Assembly (NCBI RefSeq): GCF_018070045.1
Contig: NZ_JAGPYK010000027.1
Span: 20,522-84,521, forward strand
Length of the DNA: 64,000 nt
Direction of reading: 5' to 3'
DNA from: Micromonospora sp. U21
GTDB lineage: Bacteria > Actinomycetota > Actinomycetes > Mycobacteriales > Micromonosporaceae
Positions within the stretch are counted from its first letter, which is position 1. Each line of letters begins with the position of its first letter. Below the pieces are notes generated by a model that ran no database searches, had not been told where the DNA came from, and saw only the letters and a list, made by a program, of their open reading frames with translations. The translations under genes and the position numbers were made by a program. Positions 34,845 to 43,036 of this stretch are shown piece after piece.

Positions 34845-36158
34845 TCAGAACCGGTCCCGGGTTCCGAGGAGGGAGTTGTGTGCGGCGCGGCGCCACGGCG
34901 CGAGTTCAGTGTCGATCTCGGCCCAACGGATGTCATCGACGCAGAGAGCTCCGTCGACGCCAGGCAGGGCCTCGATCAGCCGCATCCGCTGGTCTTCGCC
35001 CGGGTGGGTACTCCACAGGTCGGTGGTTCGCCGGCTGAGCTGACGGGCCAGCGGCAGGTGGGCGGCCACGCGTTCCCGGGCTTCGGCAGCCATCGCCTCC
35101 AACTCTTCACCGTCGATGCGCGGCGCCAGATGCCACAAGTCCTGCCAGATCCGGCCGGCGAGCAGGACCGTCTCGGAGGATCGGAGGAAGGGCGCGCTGC
35201 CAGCGACCCGGCGGGCGACCAGATCGGCCCGGTACTCGGCGCGGCGGCTGTCGGGCATCGCCACGCTGTCGACGAGCAGCTGCGCGGTCGCGCCGGCGAC
35301 ATTGGCCAGAGCGACGATTCCATGCACGATCATCCCGAGCAGGACGACCGTCCCCCTCCCCTGCTCGGCCAGCGAGTCAGCCGCGCGAACGGCCCGCCGC
35401 CAGGGATTTCGCCCACCGGTGGCCGCTACTGCCCGGGTGCCGAAAGTCCTCGCCAGGAGCGTCCTCCGTACCCGAAGTGGATCGCCGTTGGCGAGGTGAC
35501 CCAGTTCGTGGGCCAGAAGCGAAGCCCGAGCCGGCCGCGGCAGCATCACCCACAGGGGGATCCCGATGACGAGCACCGACCGCTGGCGCCAACCCAGCCG
35601 GGCGACACCAGCGTTGAGGCTCAGGTCTGCACAGATCACGTCCGGAACCGGTGTCCCGGCGGCATCGGCGACCTCCCGCACCAGACGGTGCAACTGCGGG
35701 GCCTCGCGCTCGGTGATCACGCCATACTTGGGCACCCGCCCGAACGACGGCTTGACCAGCAGCAGGACGAGCACAGCGGGGATCGCCAGGGCCAGCCGGA
35801 CCCCCGGCGGCAGGCCGCTGGCCACGACGAGCCAGACCAGGTAGCCCACCGCCGCCACCCCCAGCAGGGCCAGCACCACGGAGACCGCCAACAGCCAGAC
35901 CTCACCCGACGACGTCCCAACGGGGCGGGCCTCCGGGTCGGCCAGCAACTGCTCATGCGTCGCCCGATCGATTTCCAGCCCCCGCCGGAACCCCCACCGA
36001 CCGATCATCCTGGTGCCGCGCCAGGGAGCCAGGGCCGGGTCGTACACGTCCAGGTTCCACCGACAGGCAGGGCACCAGGAGAGCGCCCTCGCCTCCAGCA
36101 GGATCAGGTCGTGGGCACAGGCCGGACATCTGCTTGGCGTCGTCGTCTTCGTCGGCAC
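34845..36158 (-). CDS. M48-family zinc metalloprotease with N-terminal zinc ribbon
   Basis: 437 aa. N-terminal zinc ribbon (C11, C14, C29, C32: CPAC and CPAC pairs). Two transmembrane helices lie around 86-135. The peptidase motif LLAHELGHLANGD has HELGH at 217-221, with the third zinc ligand at E308 in RRAEYRADLVA. It follows the HtpX/Ste24 layout; such proteases degrade membrane proteins. The likely start is GTG at 36158. There is no good Shine-Dalgarno, but a TACACT -10-like box lies 9 bases upstream, so the message may be leaderless. The gene is single, with no operon partner. Confidence 0.9.
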   Translation of the reverse strand: MPTKTTTPSRCPACAHDLILLEARALSWCPACRWNLDVYDPALAPWRGTRMIGRWGFRRGLEIDRATHEQLLADPEARPVGTSSGEVWLLAVSVVLALLGVAAVGYLVWLVVASGLPPGVRLALAIPAVLVLLLVKPSFGRVPKYGVITEREAPQLHRLVREVADAAGTPVPDVICADLSLNAGVARLGWRQRSVLVIGIPLWVMLPRPARASLLAHELGHLANGDPLRVRRTLLARTFGTRAVAATGGRNPWRRAVRAADSLAEQGRGTVVLLGMIVHGIVALANVAGATAQLLVDSVAMPDSRRAEYRADLVARRVAGSAPFLRSSETVLLAGRIWQDLWHLAPRIDGEELEAMAAEARERVAAHLPLARQLSRRTTDLWSTHPGEDQRMRLIEALPGVDGALCVDDIRWAEIDTELAPWRRAAHNSLLGTRDRF

Positions 36159-36329
36159 GAGGGTGGAGTGTAGATCTCAGTGACAGGCGTGCGTGCCCGG
36201 GCTCGGGCGCCCCTGAGCGCTCGTTAGCTGTAGGGATCCTTTGATGACGCAGCTGATGAGTGGTTTGCCGCCGAGGGCAGAGTGGCCGAAGCCGGCCGCA
36301 ATCGAGCAGGTCCTCGGCCCCACCGTCCA

Positions 36330-36500
36330 CGGCGAACATCGAGCATCCGCTGGATCGCCATCGAGCCACAGCACAACGGCCGGTACGCGGTGATGGTCTA
36401 CCTCAACTGGAACATCGACGGTGAGCACTTCGGCGATCTGCTGGAGTTCCCGCCGCTGGAAACCGTCGACGTTGACCCAGAGGTCGCCCAGTGCCTTGAT
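36330..36500 (+). pseudogene. Fragment of a small hypothetical protein
   Basis: On the plus strand IRWIAIEPQHNGRYAVMVYL followed by NWNIDGEHFGDLLEFPPLE reads like the middle of a small conserved protein. The DNA then meets an IS256 end at about 36526. No start codon in a good context is present. The family was not recognised. Confidence 0.35.
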
Positions 36501-36525
36501 CATGATCCGGTGCACGATGGGGGCT

Positions 36526-36895
36526 GTCTCGCTAACGGTGTTTCCGGCGATCTTGGTTAGTAGGTTTCAGCGGCTGGGAAGCGGTCGCTGAAGGTGGTGG
36601 CGAAGGGGTTCAACGCGGGTTTCCAGCGCATCGTCCATCGGGTTCTGCCGTCTCCGGTGGGGTCCAGGGACCGGGTCACCAGATACAGACACTTCAACGC
36701 GGCCTGCTCGTCGGGGAAGTGGCCGCGGGCCTTGACCGCCCGCCGGAAACGGGCGTTCAACGATTCGATCGCGTTCGTGGAGCAGATGACTTTGCGGATC
36801 TCCACGTCGTAGTGGAGGAAGGGGATGAATTCCGCCCAGGCATCGTCCCACAGGCGGATCACCGCCGCGCCGACGACCTCGCCGACGCGCCCGGC
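36526..36895 (-). mobile_element. IS256-family element, right-end fragment
   Basis: The sequence from ctgtctcgctaacggtgttt onward matches the same end of the complete IS256 element at 60894 almost base for base. It includes the last 104 codons of the transposase (IRLWDDAWAEFIPFLHYDVE to SDRFPAAETY), and homology stops near 36895. By eye the protein is about 92% identical to the intact copy. It truncates the alcohol dehydrogenase gene. Confidence 0.88.
36557..36880 (-). pseudogene. IS256 transposase C-terminal fragment
   Basis: It contains the catalytic Glu region VICSTNAIESLNARFRRAVK and the family C-terminus to the stop TAG at 36557. The first 75% of the gene, including both catalytic Asp residues, is missing. 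Confidence 0.88.
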
Positions 36896-36957
36896 GCCTA
36901 CTGGCCTGTGGAGAACAACGACGACCGATACATCGACTGGTCTGATTTTGAGTACGA

Positions 36958-37262
36958 GCGTGGTCGCCCGCGACGCAGGCCGGGCACTGCCCACATGCGC
37001 AGACGAATTGCGCGGTGACCCGGTCGCCGCGCCGCCAGCCGCGTACGCCGGCGTCGACCTCCGTGACGACGCCGGCGAACTCGTGGCCGGGCACGTGTGG
37101 CAGGCGGATGTCGGGATCGTGTCCCTGCCAGCCCTGCCAGTCACTGCGACACAACCCGGTCGCCTCGACGCGGATGACCGCGCCCCCAGACGGTGGGACA
37201 GGGTCCGGGACGTCCCGGACCTCGGGTCGGGCACCGAACTCGTCGAAGATCACTGCACGCAT
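36958..37262 (-). pseudogene. Zinc-dependent alcohol dehydrogenase, N-terminal fragment
   Basis: It starts MRAVIFDEFGARPEVRDVPD (ATG at 37262, GAGGAT 8 bases upstream) and has the catalytic-zinc motifs TGLCRSDWQGWQGHD and PHVPGHEFAGVV, and the start of the structural-zinc loop CACGQCPACVAGDH. It then breaks off about 65 bp before the IS256 fragment. The Rossmann domain is gone, so it is inactive. An insertion and deletion by IS256 is the simplest cause. Confidence 0.85.
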
Positions 37263-37302
37263 GAACCGCATCCTCACACGCCGACGCCATGGTCAGCGGA
37301 CG

Positions 37303-38358
37303 TCATCGGCCGGGCGACGGAGCCTGCCGGCAGAGCCGGCGATACTCGGCGGTCACCACGGCGAGCAGGAAGAGGTCCACCGCGAGCGCGGAGAGCGCCC
37401 CGAACTGGTTGACGGTGAAACTGAAGATCTGCCCGAACAGCAGGTCCACCAGGAGCGCGAGCTTGAACAGCCGGAAGGCCCGCACCCGGTCGCGAGGCAG
37501 CAGCGACGCCCCACGGATGCTGAGCACCACGGTGATCAGCGCCGAGGCCGAGACCCCGAGCACCGCGCGCCATTCCCGCTGGTCGTCGAGCTGGCCGGTG
37601 ACCGCGTCCAGAAAGACGTTCCCCACGACCACGAACGGCTCGCCGACCAGATAGAGCACCACCAGCGCCACCACCCACCGGTGGGTGGCCACCCAGACCA
37701 CGGCCCGGCGGGCCCACCTGAGCCACGGCTGCCAGAACCGGGAGCCGGGTGGCTCGCGTCGAGGCACCGCGTCGAGCAGCCGGGCCACCCCCTCCTCGAC
37801 GTCCGGACCGCACCCACGGACCAGCCGGGCGACCGCCGCGCGACGATCATCGGTGAGGCCGGTGCGGAGCCCACCAACCACCCCGTACAGGGCGTTCGCC
37901 GTACGCTCGGGGCCGGAGAGCCGGACCCGCCCCCGGAGGGCCTGGGTGATCACCACCAGCAGGGCGAAGGCGCCGTAGATGATGCTGGCGGCCGGGGCGT
38001 AGAAGTAGTCGGTCCCGGCGGTGACGAACTTGCCCACCTCGTCGATGAACAGCCCGAACCCGATCCCGCCCAGAACCGCGCCGAGGCTCCGCGCCGCGCT
38101 ACCGAGGAAGACCAGCGCGACCCCCAGGCCGGCGGTCATCAGGACACCACCCCAGAGCACGTGCGCGATGTGCAGCCCACCGCCGCCCAGTTGCGGATAG
38201 CCGGCCGCCTGGAGAAAGGCGCGGGTGACCAGCACCGTGACCACGCCGGAGAGGACGAACGCCTGCAGGTACGACGGCGCCTCCAGCGCCCGGAGCGGCC
38301 TCGACCAGCGGGACGGACGGGCGGGCATGGTCCCGACGCTAGCGGTGCTGTCCGTCAC
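37303..38358 (-). CDS. Conserved integral membrane protein
   Basis: 351 aa with about eight transmembrane helices (SYLQAFVLSGVVTVLVTRAF, VLWGGVLMTAGLGVALVFLG, GGIGFGLFIDEVGKFVTAGT, WVVALVVLYLVGEPFVVVGN). The GFGLFIDEVGKF motif is conserved in an uncharacterised actinobacterial family. GTG at 38358 overlaps the alkB-like gene by 20 bp; an ATG at 38328 is the alternative. It is probably co-transcribed with that gene. No function is known. Confidence 0.8.
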   Translation of the reverse strand: MTDSTASVGTMPARPSRWSRPLRALEAPSYLQAFVLSGVVTVLVTRAFLQAAGYPQLGGGGLHIAHVLWGGVLMTAGLGVALVFLGSAARSLGAVLGGIGFGLFIDEVGKFVTAGTDYFYAPAASIIYGAFALLVVITQALRGRVRLSGPERTANALYGVVGGLRTGLTDDRRAAVARLVRGCGPDVEEGVARLLDAVPRREPPGSRFWQPWLRWARRAVVWVATHRWVVALVVLYLVGEPFVVVGNVFLDAVTGQLDDQREWRAVLGVSASALITVVLSIRGASLLPRDRVRAFRLFKLALLVDLLFGQIFSFTVNQFGALSALAVDLFLLAVVTAEYRRLCRQAPSPGR

Positions 38359-38980
38359 CCCGGGCCGGTTCCGCCGGAGTTGGGAAGGCCGCCGGCCTCG
38401 GCACCACTGCCTCTAACTGCCCCCGGCGAACTTGCCGGAAGGTGACCGAGTACCGCAGCTCCGGCACCGGCGGGATACTGTGCTGCCAGCTGGAGCGGGC
38501 GGCCCCGGACAGCACGTACGCCGACCGTGGCGCCAGCCCCACCTCGTACACCCGGCGTTTCTCGGCCGTGCCGCGTTGAAAGCGCATCAAACAGGCGGAG
38601 CCCAGCGACAGGCCGACCACGGTCGGCCCGAAAACCGGCGCGTCCCGGTGCCAACCGATGACCGAGCCGGGTGGATAGCGGGTGACCAGGGCCTCGGCCA
38701 GGCTCGTCTCCGCCACCCCGGCAAGGTCGGCGCACCGCCGCCGCACCTCCTGCAGTGCGACCGGCATCGGTTCGGCCTCGGTGAGCTGGAACGATCCGAA
38801 GTCGTAGTCGACGCCGAAGGACCGCACCGTGCGGCGGGCGGTCTGGCCGTGCATCCGGATCTCGCGGAAGTCGAGCGCCGCCACGGTGGCCAGCAACGAC
38901 CGTTCCTCGTCGCTGCTGACCACGTCCGGCTGGTAGGTCAGACCAGCGGGTCGCTCGTGGATATCCCGCATCCGTCCCAT
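38339..38980 (-). CDS. Alpha-ketoglutarate-dependent dioxygenase AlkB-like
   Basis: 213 aa. Fe(II)/2-oxoglutarate fold with VIGWHRDAPVFG (HxD ligands), SSWQHSIPPV (distal His) and LRYSVTFR (2-oxoglutarate-binding Arg). The substrate-lid region is RYPPGSVIGWH. AlkB enzymes remove alkyl lesions from DNA or RNA by oxidative demethylation. The ATG at 38980 (MGRMRDIHERP) is preceded by GGGGGCG; a second ATG lies three codons in. It overlaps the membrane-protein gene downstream. Confidence 0.92.
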   Translation of the reverse strand: MGRMRDIHERPAGLTYQPDVVSSDEERSLLATVAALDFREIRMHGQTARRTVRSFGVDYDFGSFQLTEAEPMPVALQEVRRRCADLAGVAETSLAEALVTRYPPGSVIGWHRDAPVFGPTVVGLSLGSACLMRFQRGTAEKRRVYEVGLAPRSAYVLSGAARSSWQHSIPPVPELRYSVTFRQVRRGQLEAVVPRPAAFPTPAEPARGDGQHR

Positions 38981-39428
38981 CGGCTGCGCCCCCGGTGATG
39001 TGCGTGCATGATGGCGACTGCTCTGCTGGCCGTTCCCATCGTCGCAATCCGCACGACCGGACAGGCGGGATTCGACCCATCGGGTCGGCACCTGGCGACG
39101 ATCGGGCGGGGCGGCCTGATCGCCGTTGCTCCGCACCCGATCCCACGCCACCAACAGGAACGCGGGGTCGATGACGAGGTTGAACAGGTCATCGGGCCGC
39201 GGCCACTGAGAACCCCCACTCCTGATTTCCGGCCCGTTTCCGAACCGGTGGAGATGCCTCTGCCACGGGAGGTGCCCCAGGATCTCGGCATGATCGGTCC
39301 TTCGGCACGAGCACCTGAGTTATCCACAGATGAGTCGCCATGCTTGATGCCGCGAGCTGCACCCTGCTGAAGTAACCCGGAGGGACAACGCCACGTCCCA
39401 TCGATCAGCTGAAGGATGGAGGGCAGCC
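38981..39428. other. Intergenic region
   Basis: No supported gene. It contains one perfect DnaA-box consensus, TTATCCACA (39320-39328), but no cluster, so it is not evidence for an origin. Confidence 0.4.
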
Positions 39429-39581
39429 ATGACCAGGGGCGGGCACGGCCGAACGCATCGCGTGGCAACGCCGGCGCCACTGCGCTACCTCGCTAGCGTC
39501 ACTGGCGCCGGCGTCGCGGCGGCCGCACTCATCGCGGCAGCCGGGTTGCCGACCGCCGCCAGGCTTCCGGTGGGTCACTGA
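39429..39581 (+). CDS. Small membrane-anchored protein (50 aa)
   Basis: MTRGGHGRTHRVATPAPLRY is followed by a hydrophobic Ala/Gly-rich helix (ASVTGAGVAAAALIAAAG). The ATG at 39429 has GGAGGG 5 bases upstream. Its TGA overlaps the ATG of the next gene (TGATG), so the pair is translationally coupled. Function unknown. Confidence 0.6.
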   Translation: MTRGGHGRTHRVATPAPLRYLASVTGAGVAAAALIAAAGLPTAARLPVGH

Positions 39582-39814
39582 TGCCCGCGGTGGACGCATG
39601 GCTCATCGGCGGACCCGCCGATGGCCGGATCACCCCCATCGAGGTCGACGAGCACGGGTGCCTTCCGCAGGCCGTTCTCCTGCTGCAGGCCGGCGCGTAC
39701 CTCGGCGCCCGTGACCATCCCAGTCAGCCTGTGCAGCGCCGCTATCTCCGTTGTGACGGCGAGGACGACCCGCCGACATTCCGGTACGACGGGTCCGTCC
39801 CCCACGGCCAGTGA
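39581..39814 (+). CDS. Hypothetical small actinobacterial protein with GGPxDG motif
   Basis: 77 aa: MPAVDAWLIGGPADGRITPI continuing to DGEDDPPTFRYDGS. It shares an N-terminal (I/L)xGGPxDG motif with the product at 42317-42514, so the window holds two members of one small family. No catalytic residues are recognised. It is coupled to the upstream 50-aa gene by a TGATG overlap. Confidence 0.65.
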   Translation: MPAVDAWLIGGPADGRITPIEVDEHGCLPQAVLLLQAGAYLGARDHPSQPVQRRYLRCDGEDDPPTFRYDGSVPHGQ

Positions 39815-39849
39815 CCTCCTCAAGGGCGAGCAGTAGGCCCAGGTGAAGG

Positions 39850-40155
39850 GTGGCGACCCCGCACCCACCTGTGATCGAACACTTGTACAATGCGCTGGTG
39901 GGGGACGTGGCGGGACGCTGGTGGAACGGCATCTGGGGGCGTTTGGGCCGCCGGGATGTGTGGCTGACCCGTGAGGTCCGGTGGCAGGTCGTCGCCCGCG
40001 CTGGCGACAGCGAGAACGGCCGGGTGCTGCGTTGGGAGTTCGACACCGAGGCGGACGCCGTGGCGATGGTCAAGCGCCTCCTCGCCGCTGACGCGGGCGG
40101 TCAGTGGCGCAAGCAAGCCGGCGACGGCACATCGTCTCCGCCACAGCAGGCATAG
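39850..40155 (+). CDS. Hypothetical protein (101 aa)
   Basis: Starts with GTG at 39850, with an AAGG stretch close upstream. It contains LYNALVGDVAGRWWNGIWGR and WQVVARAGDSENGRVLRWEF followed by DTEADAVAMVKRLLAAD, an alpha/beta pattern of a small cytosolic protein. It lies 35 bp after the preceding small gene and ends just before a strong terminator. I do not recognise the family. Confidence 0.65.
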   Translation: MATPHPPVIEHLYNALVGDVAGRWWNGIWGRLGRRDVWLTREVRWQVVARAGDSENGRVLRWEFDTEADAVAMVKRLLAADAGGQWRKQAGDGTSSPPQQA

Positions 40156-40163
40156 TCCGGTCG

Positions 40164-40189
40164 GCGGTGCGTCCCGAAGGACGCCCCGC
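40164..40189. terminator. Bidirectional hairpin terminator
   Basis: GGCGG-t-GCGTCC and GGACGC-c-CCGCC form an 11-bp stem with one mismatch and a cgaa tetraloop, between the convergent 101-aa gene and HNH nuclease gene. Confidence 0.8.
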
Positions 40190-40205
40190 CGGCCGAGGGG
40201 CTGTG

Positions 40206-40880
40206 TCAGGAACTGCAGGTGTTGAGCATGCCCTGCAGCGCCGACTTTTCGGATGACTGCAGCTTGAGGCTCCAGCTGTACTTCACCGTTATCCACATCT
40301 TGCTGTAGGTGCACCGGTACGACGACAGGGACGGCTGCCAGGTCGACGGGTCCTGGTCGCCCTTTGACTGGTTGACGTTGTCCGTCACCGCGATCAGTTG
40401 CGGACGGGTGAGGTCGTTGGCGAAGCTCTGCCGGCGGCTGGTCGTCCAGGAGTTGGCGCCGGAGCGCCACGCCTCCGCGAGGGGCACGACGTGGTCGATG
40501 TCGACGTCGGAGGCGGCCGTCCACGTCGCGCCGTCGTACGGGCTGTACCAGCGGCCCGAGGTCGCCGCGCAGGAGCTGTTGACGACGACGGAGGTGCCAT
40601 CGCGCTTGAGGACCTGCTCGCGGGTGTTGCAGCTACCGCTGATGGTGATCCAGTGCGGGAACAGGTCACGTGAGTAGCCGCTGGTGGAGCCCTGGGCCGC
40701 CACGGTCAGGGCGTTGAGCTGAGACTGGGCTGTCGCCTTCGACGGGATCCCGGGCGGTGTGGCCGACGCCGGCTGCGCGCTGACGCCGACCAGTCCGGCG
40801 CCTGCGAGCGCGGCGAGGACGACTGCGGCGGCGTGGCGCGTGACGCGTGGGAAACGGGCTGAGACTTGGGTTACCCGCAT
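40206..40880 (-). CDS. Secreted HNH-type nuclease (GmrSD C-terminal/DUF1524 domain)
   Basis: 224 aa. Signal peptide about 1-38 (AAAVVLAALAGAGLVGVSAQ, cleavage near ASA). The nuclease core is DVDIDHVVPLAEAWRSGANS (the first His of HNH), then SFANDLTRPQLIAVTDNVNQ and SKGDQDPSTWQPS, matching extracellular DUF1524 nucleases. Four Cys suggest disulfides. The ATG at 40880 has GAGGAGG 5 bases upstream. It probably degrades environmental DNA for nutrients. Single gene. Confidence 0.9.
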   Translation of the reverse strand: MRVTQVSARFPRVTRHAAAVVLAALAGAGLVGVSAQPASATPPGIPSKATAQSQLNALTVAAQGSTSGYSRDLFPHWITISGSCNTREQVLKRDGTSVVVNSSCAATSGRWYSPYDGATWTAASDVDIDHVVPLAEAWRSGANSWTTSRRQSFANDLTRPQLIAVTDNVNQSKGDQDPSTWQPSLSSYRCTYSKMWITVKYSWSLKLQSSEKSALQGMLNTCSS

Positions 40881-41137
40881 GGGGGCCTCCTCGGCACTGG
40901 GTGGACGGCAACCGTCTCTGACGATCATGGCCATCGAAGGGCGTGTTTGTGAAGGGGTGAGGAAGCATCCACGAAGCTTCGAAGCGTTTCGCTGGCGTGC
41001 GGGCACGAGCTGGGCGCATCCGGAGGACCTCGTTCTGCTTCTCGTTCTGCTACCGCCATCGAGCGTTCGGCATCTTCCAGCGCCATCCCGGTGCGTCCCT
41101 CAACCATGGGAGAGGAGGTGAGCGAAATTCGGGTTCG

Positions 41138-42184
41138 ATGTCGTGGGTCGGTCCTGCGGTGACTCCAGCCCGCCGGCGTGCCGGCGCCACCACCGAAGGG
41201 CTGCGTCCGCCGCTCACGCCGATGCTGGCGAAAGCCGTCGACGCTGTCCCTGAGGCATCGGACCTGGCCTACGAGCCGAAGTGGGACGGTTGGCGGGCAC
41301 TGGCCTTCCGCCGGCCCGACGGCGTATACCTGCAGTCCCGAGCCGGCCGGGACGTCACCACGTACTTTCCCGACATCACCCGAGCCGTCGCCGAAGCCGT
41401 CGAGCCGGGCGCGGTTCTCGACGGCGAACTGGTGGTGTGGGAAGGCGAGCGAACCAACTTCGCCCACCTGCAGCGACGGATCACCGCCGGCGCGCAGCTC
41501 CCCGACATCGCCCAACGCCACCCCGCGCACTACGTCGTCTTCGACCTGCTCAGCGCACCACCAGGCCGACCACTACTGGACCGGCCCCTGCACGAGCGAC
41601 GCGCCCTACTCACACAACTGCTCGCCGACGCACCCGCCCAACTCACCCTGTCCCCACAGACCACCGACCCCGACCAGGCCGCCGAATGGTTGACCACCTG
41701 GACCGCCGCGGGCATTGAGGGCGTCGTGATCAAACGCCTCGACGGGCGTTACGAGCCGGGCCGACGTGGCTGGCAGAAAGTCCGGGCCTACCGCACCACC
41801 GAAGCCATCATCGGCGGCGCCACCCCCAGCATCGACAGCCCTGAGACCCTCCTGCTGGGTCGCTGCGACCAGCACGGACGGCTCCGCTACACCGGCCGAA
41901 CCAGCTCCCTACGGCCGGCACAGCGTGCCGACCTGGCGGCCCTGCTCACGCCCGTCGGCCCAGAGGGGTCACACCCGTGGCCGCAGCCTCTCCCCGCCGC
42001 GTGGACGGGGCAACTCGACCGGCCCCAACCTCTCCCGTATAGCCCCGTGCTCCCCACCATCGTTGCGGAAATCGACGTCGACACCGCCTACGAACATCAC
42101 CGATGGCGACACCACGTCCGCTACCGACGCCCCCGCCTCGACCTCACCCCCGCCGACGTGCCACCGGCCAACGGTCAACATTGA
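41138..42184 (+). CDS. ATP-dependent DNA ligase (LigC-like)
   Basis: 348 aa from the ATG at 41138. The nucleotidyltransferase motif I is AYEPKWDGWRAL (catalytic Lys in KWDG). Motif III is HYVVFDLLSA, motif IV EGVVIKR, motif V WQKVRAYR, followed by an OB-fold (LLLGRCDQHGRLRYTGRTSS). The length fits stand-alone ligases of the LigC/LigD ligase-domain group, used in end joining or base-excision repair. A near-perfect Shine-Dalgarno, AGGAGGTGA, lies at 41113-41121, too far from this ATG for usual spacing; an in-frame GTG at 41159 is an alternative start. No Ku gene is visible. Confidence 0.9.
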   Translation: MSWVGPAVTPARRRAGATTEGLRPPLTPMLAKAVDAVPEASDLAYEPKWDGWRALAFRRPDGVYLQSRAGRDVTTYFPDITRAVAEAVEPGAVLDGELVVWEGERTNFAHLQRRITAGAQLPDIAQRHPAHYVVFDLLSAPPGRPLLDRPLHERRALLTQLLADAPAQLTLSPQTTDPDQAAEWLTTWTAAGIEGVVIKRLDGRYEPGRRGWQKVRAYRTTEAIIGGATPSIDSPETLLLGRCDQHGRLRYTGRTSSLRPAQRADLAALLTPVGPEGSHPWPQPLPAAWTGQLDRPQPLPYSPVLPTIVAEIDVDTAYEHHRWRHHVRYRRPRLDLTPADVPPANGQH

Positions 42185-42316
42185 GGCCCGGCGCGAGGAC
42201 GCGCCGCCCCCGCATGTCGCAGCAGACGAAGGCCCTTCCAGATTCGCAGCCCTCACCTGCGGCAGGCTGACCGCACATACCACCAGTTGCCCCGAAACCA
42301 CGTAGCGTCGCTTCGA

Positions 42317-42514
42317 GTGGACGTGTTGCTGCGCGGCGGGCCGGGTGACGGCCACGTGGTCCGCGGCGGCGGGGAGAACGTCCTGTGGCAGGCGTGCCTG
42401 TACGAGGTCACATCCGAGGTAGCACTCGGTCAAGGACGTGATCTGCGGGTGTACCGACACCGCCCCGATTGCTGTGAGCGGCACCGGCGAGGGTCCCAGG
42501 ACAAGTGTGAGTGA
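42317..42514 (+). CDS. Hypothetical small protein with GGPxDG motif
   Basis: 65 aa from GTG at 42317: VDVLLRGGPGDGHVVRGGGE, then ACLYEVTSEVALGQGRDLRV and a C-terminal YRHRPDCCERHRRG. It is a paralogue, by motif, of the product at 39581-39814. No function is known. A TTG ten codons upstream is possible. Confidence 0.6.
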   Translation: MDVLLRGGPGDGHVVRGGGENVLWQACLYEVTSEVALGQGRDLRVYRHRPDCCERHRRGSQDKCE

Positions 42515-43036
42515 TGCCGCGACCACCGGGTGGTAATGACCCTTCCGCAGTCGCCAACTACTGGAGTGCTCCAGCCCGAGCCCGGCCACCCGAAATCGAA
42601 GATCAATCAACCGACCCTCGACCTGACGCATCTCCCCCATCAGAGATCCCTGTCCGGTGCAAAGCGTGCGGGTGCGACCCTTCGGTCAGCGAGCGTTCCG
42701 GAGGAGCCGGGCAGGCGCACATTCACCGCCAGGCCCACACCTACGCAGATGAGAGGTCGCCATCCAGGCGCTGTCCTATGCGGGCATCGCGAGCAGTGCG
42801 GGCACGACAGCGATTGGCATGCCGAGTGGCCGTGTTGGGGCTGGTGGTCTTCGCTGCGGCGGGCTGGCAGTGCCGTCGGGTGCAGGCTCCCGCTGAGGCG
42901 GTGACGCCGCCGGCCCAGGCGCAGGTGTCCGGGCGTTAGAGGCGGCGGATGAGGCGCCGTCGATGCTGCTGGCCCACAGGTCGCGCAAGCAGTGCTGGTC
43001 ACGGGCCAGCCAGGGCTCCGGCTTAACCCTGGCCCC
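42515..43036 (+). other. Region with one possible small secreted or membrane ORF
   Basis: At 42778-42939 the plus strand encodes 53 aa (MRASRAVRARQRLACRVAVL, GLVVFAAAGWQC, then a Pro/Ala-rich tail), which has the shape of a small membrane or lipoprotein gene but no good ribosome binding site. The rest shows no convincing coding pattern. Confidence 0.35.

Noticed and set aside
39320..40296. Two perfect DnaA boxes (TTATCCACA at 39320 and 40288) as a possible replication origin
   Set aside because: Only two, nearly 1 kb apart, one inside the HNH nuclease gene, and no dnaA or dnaN nearby.
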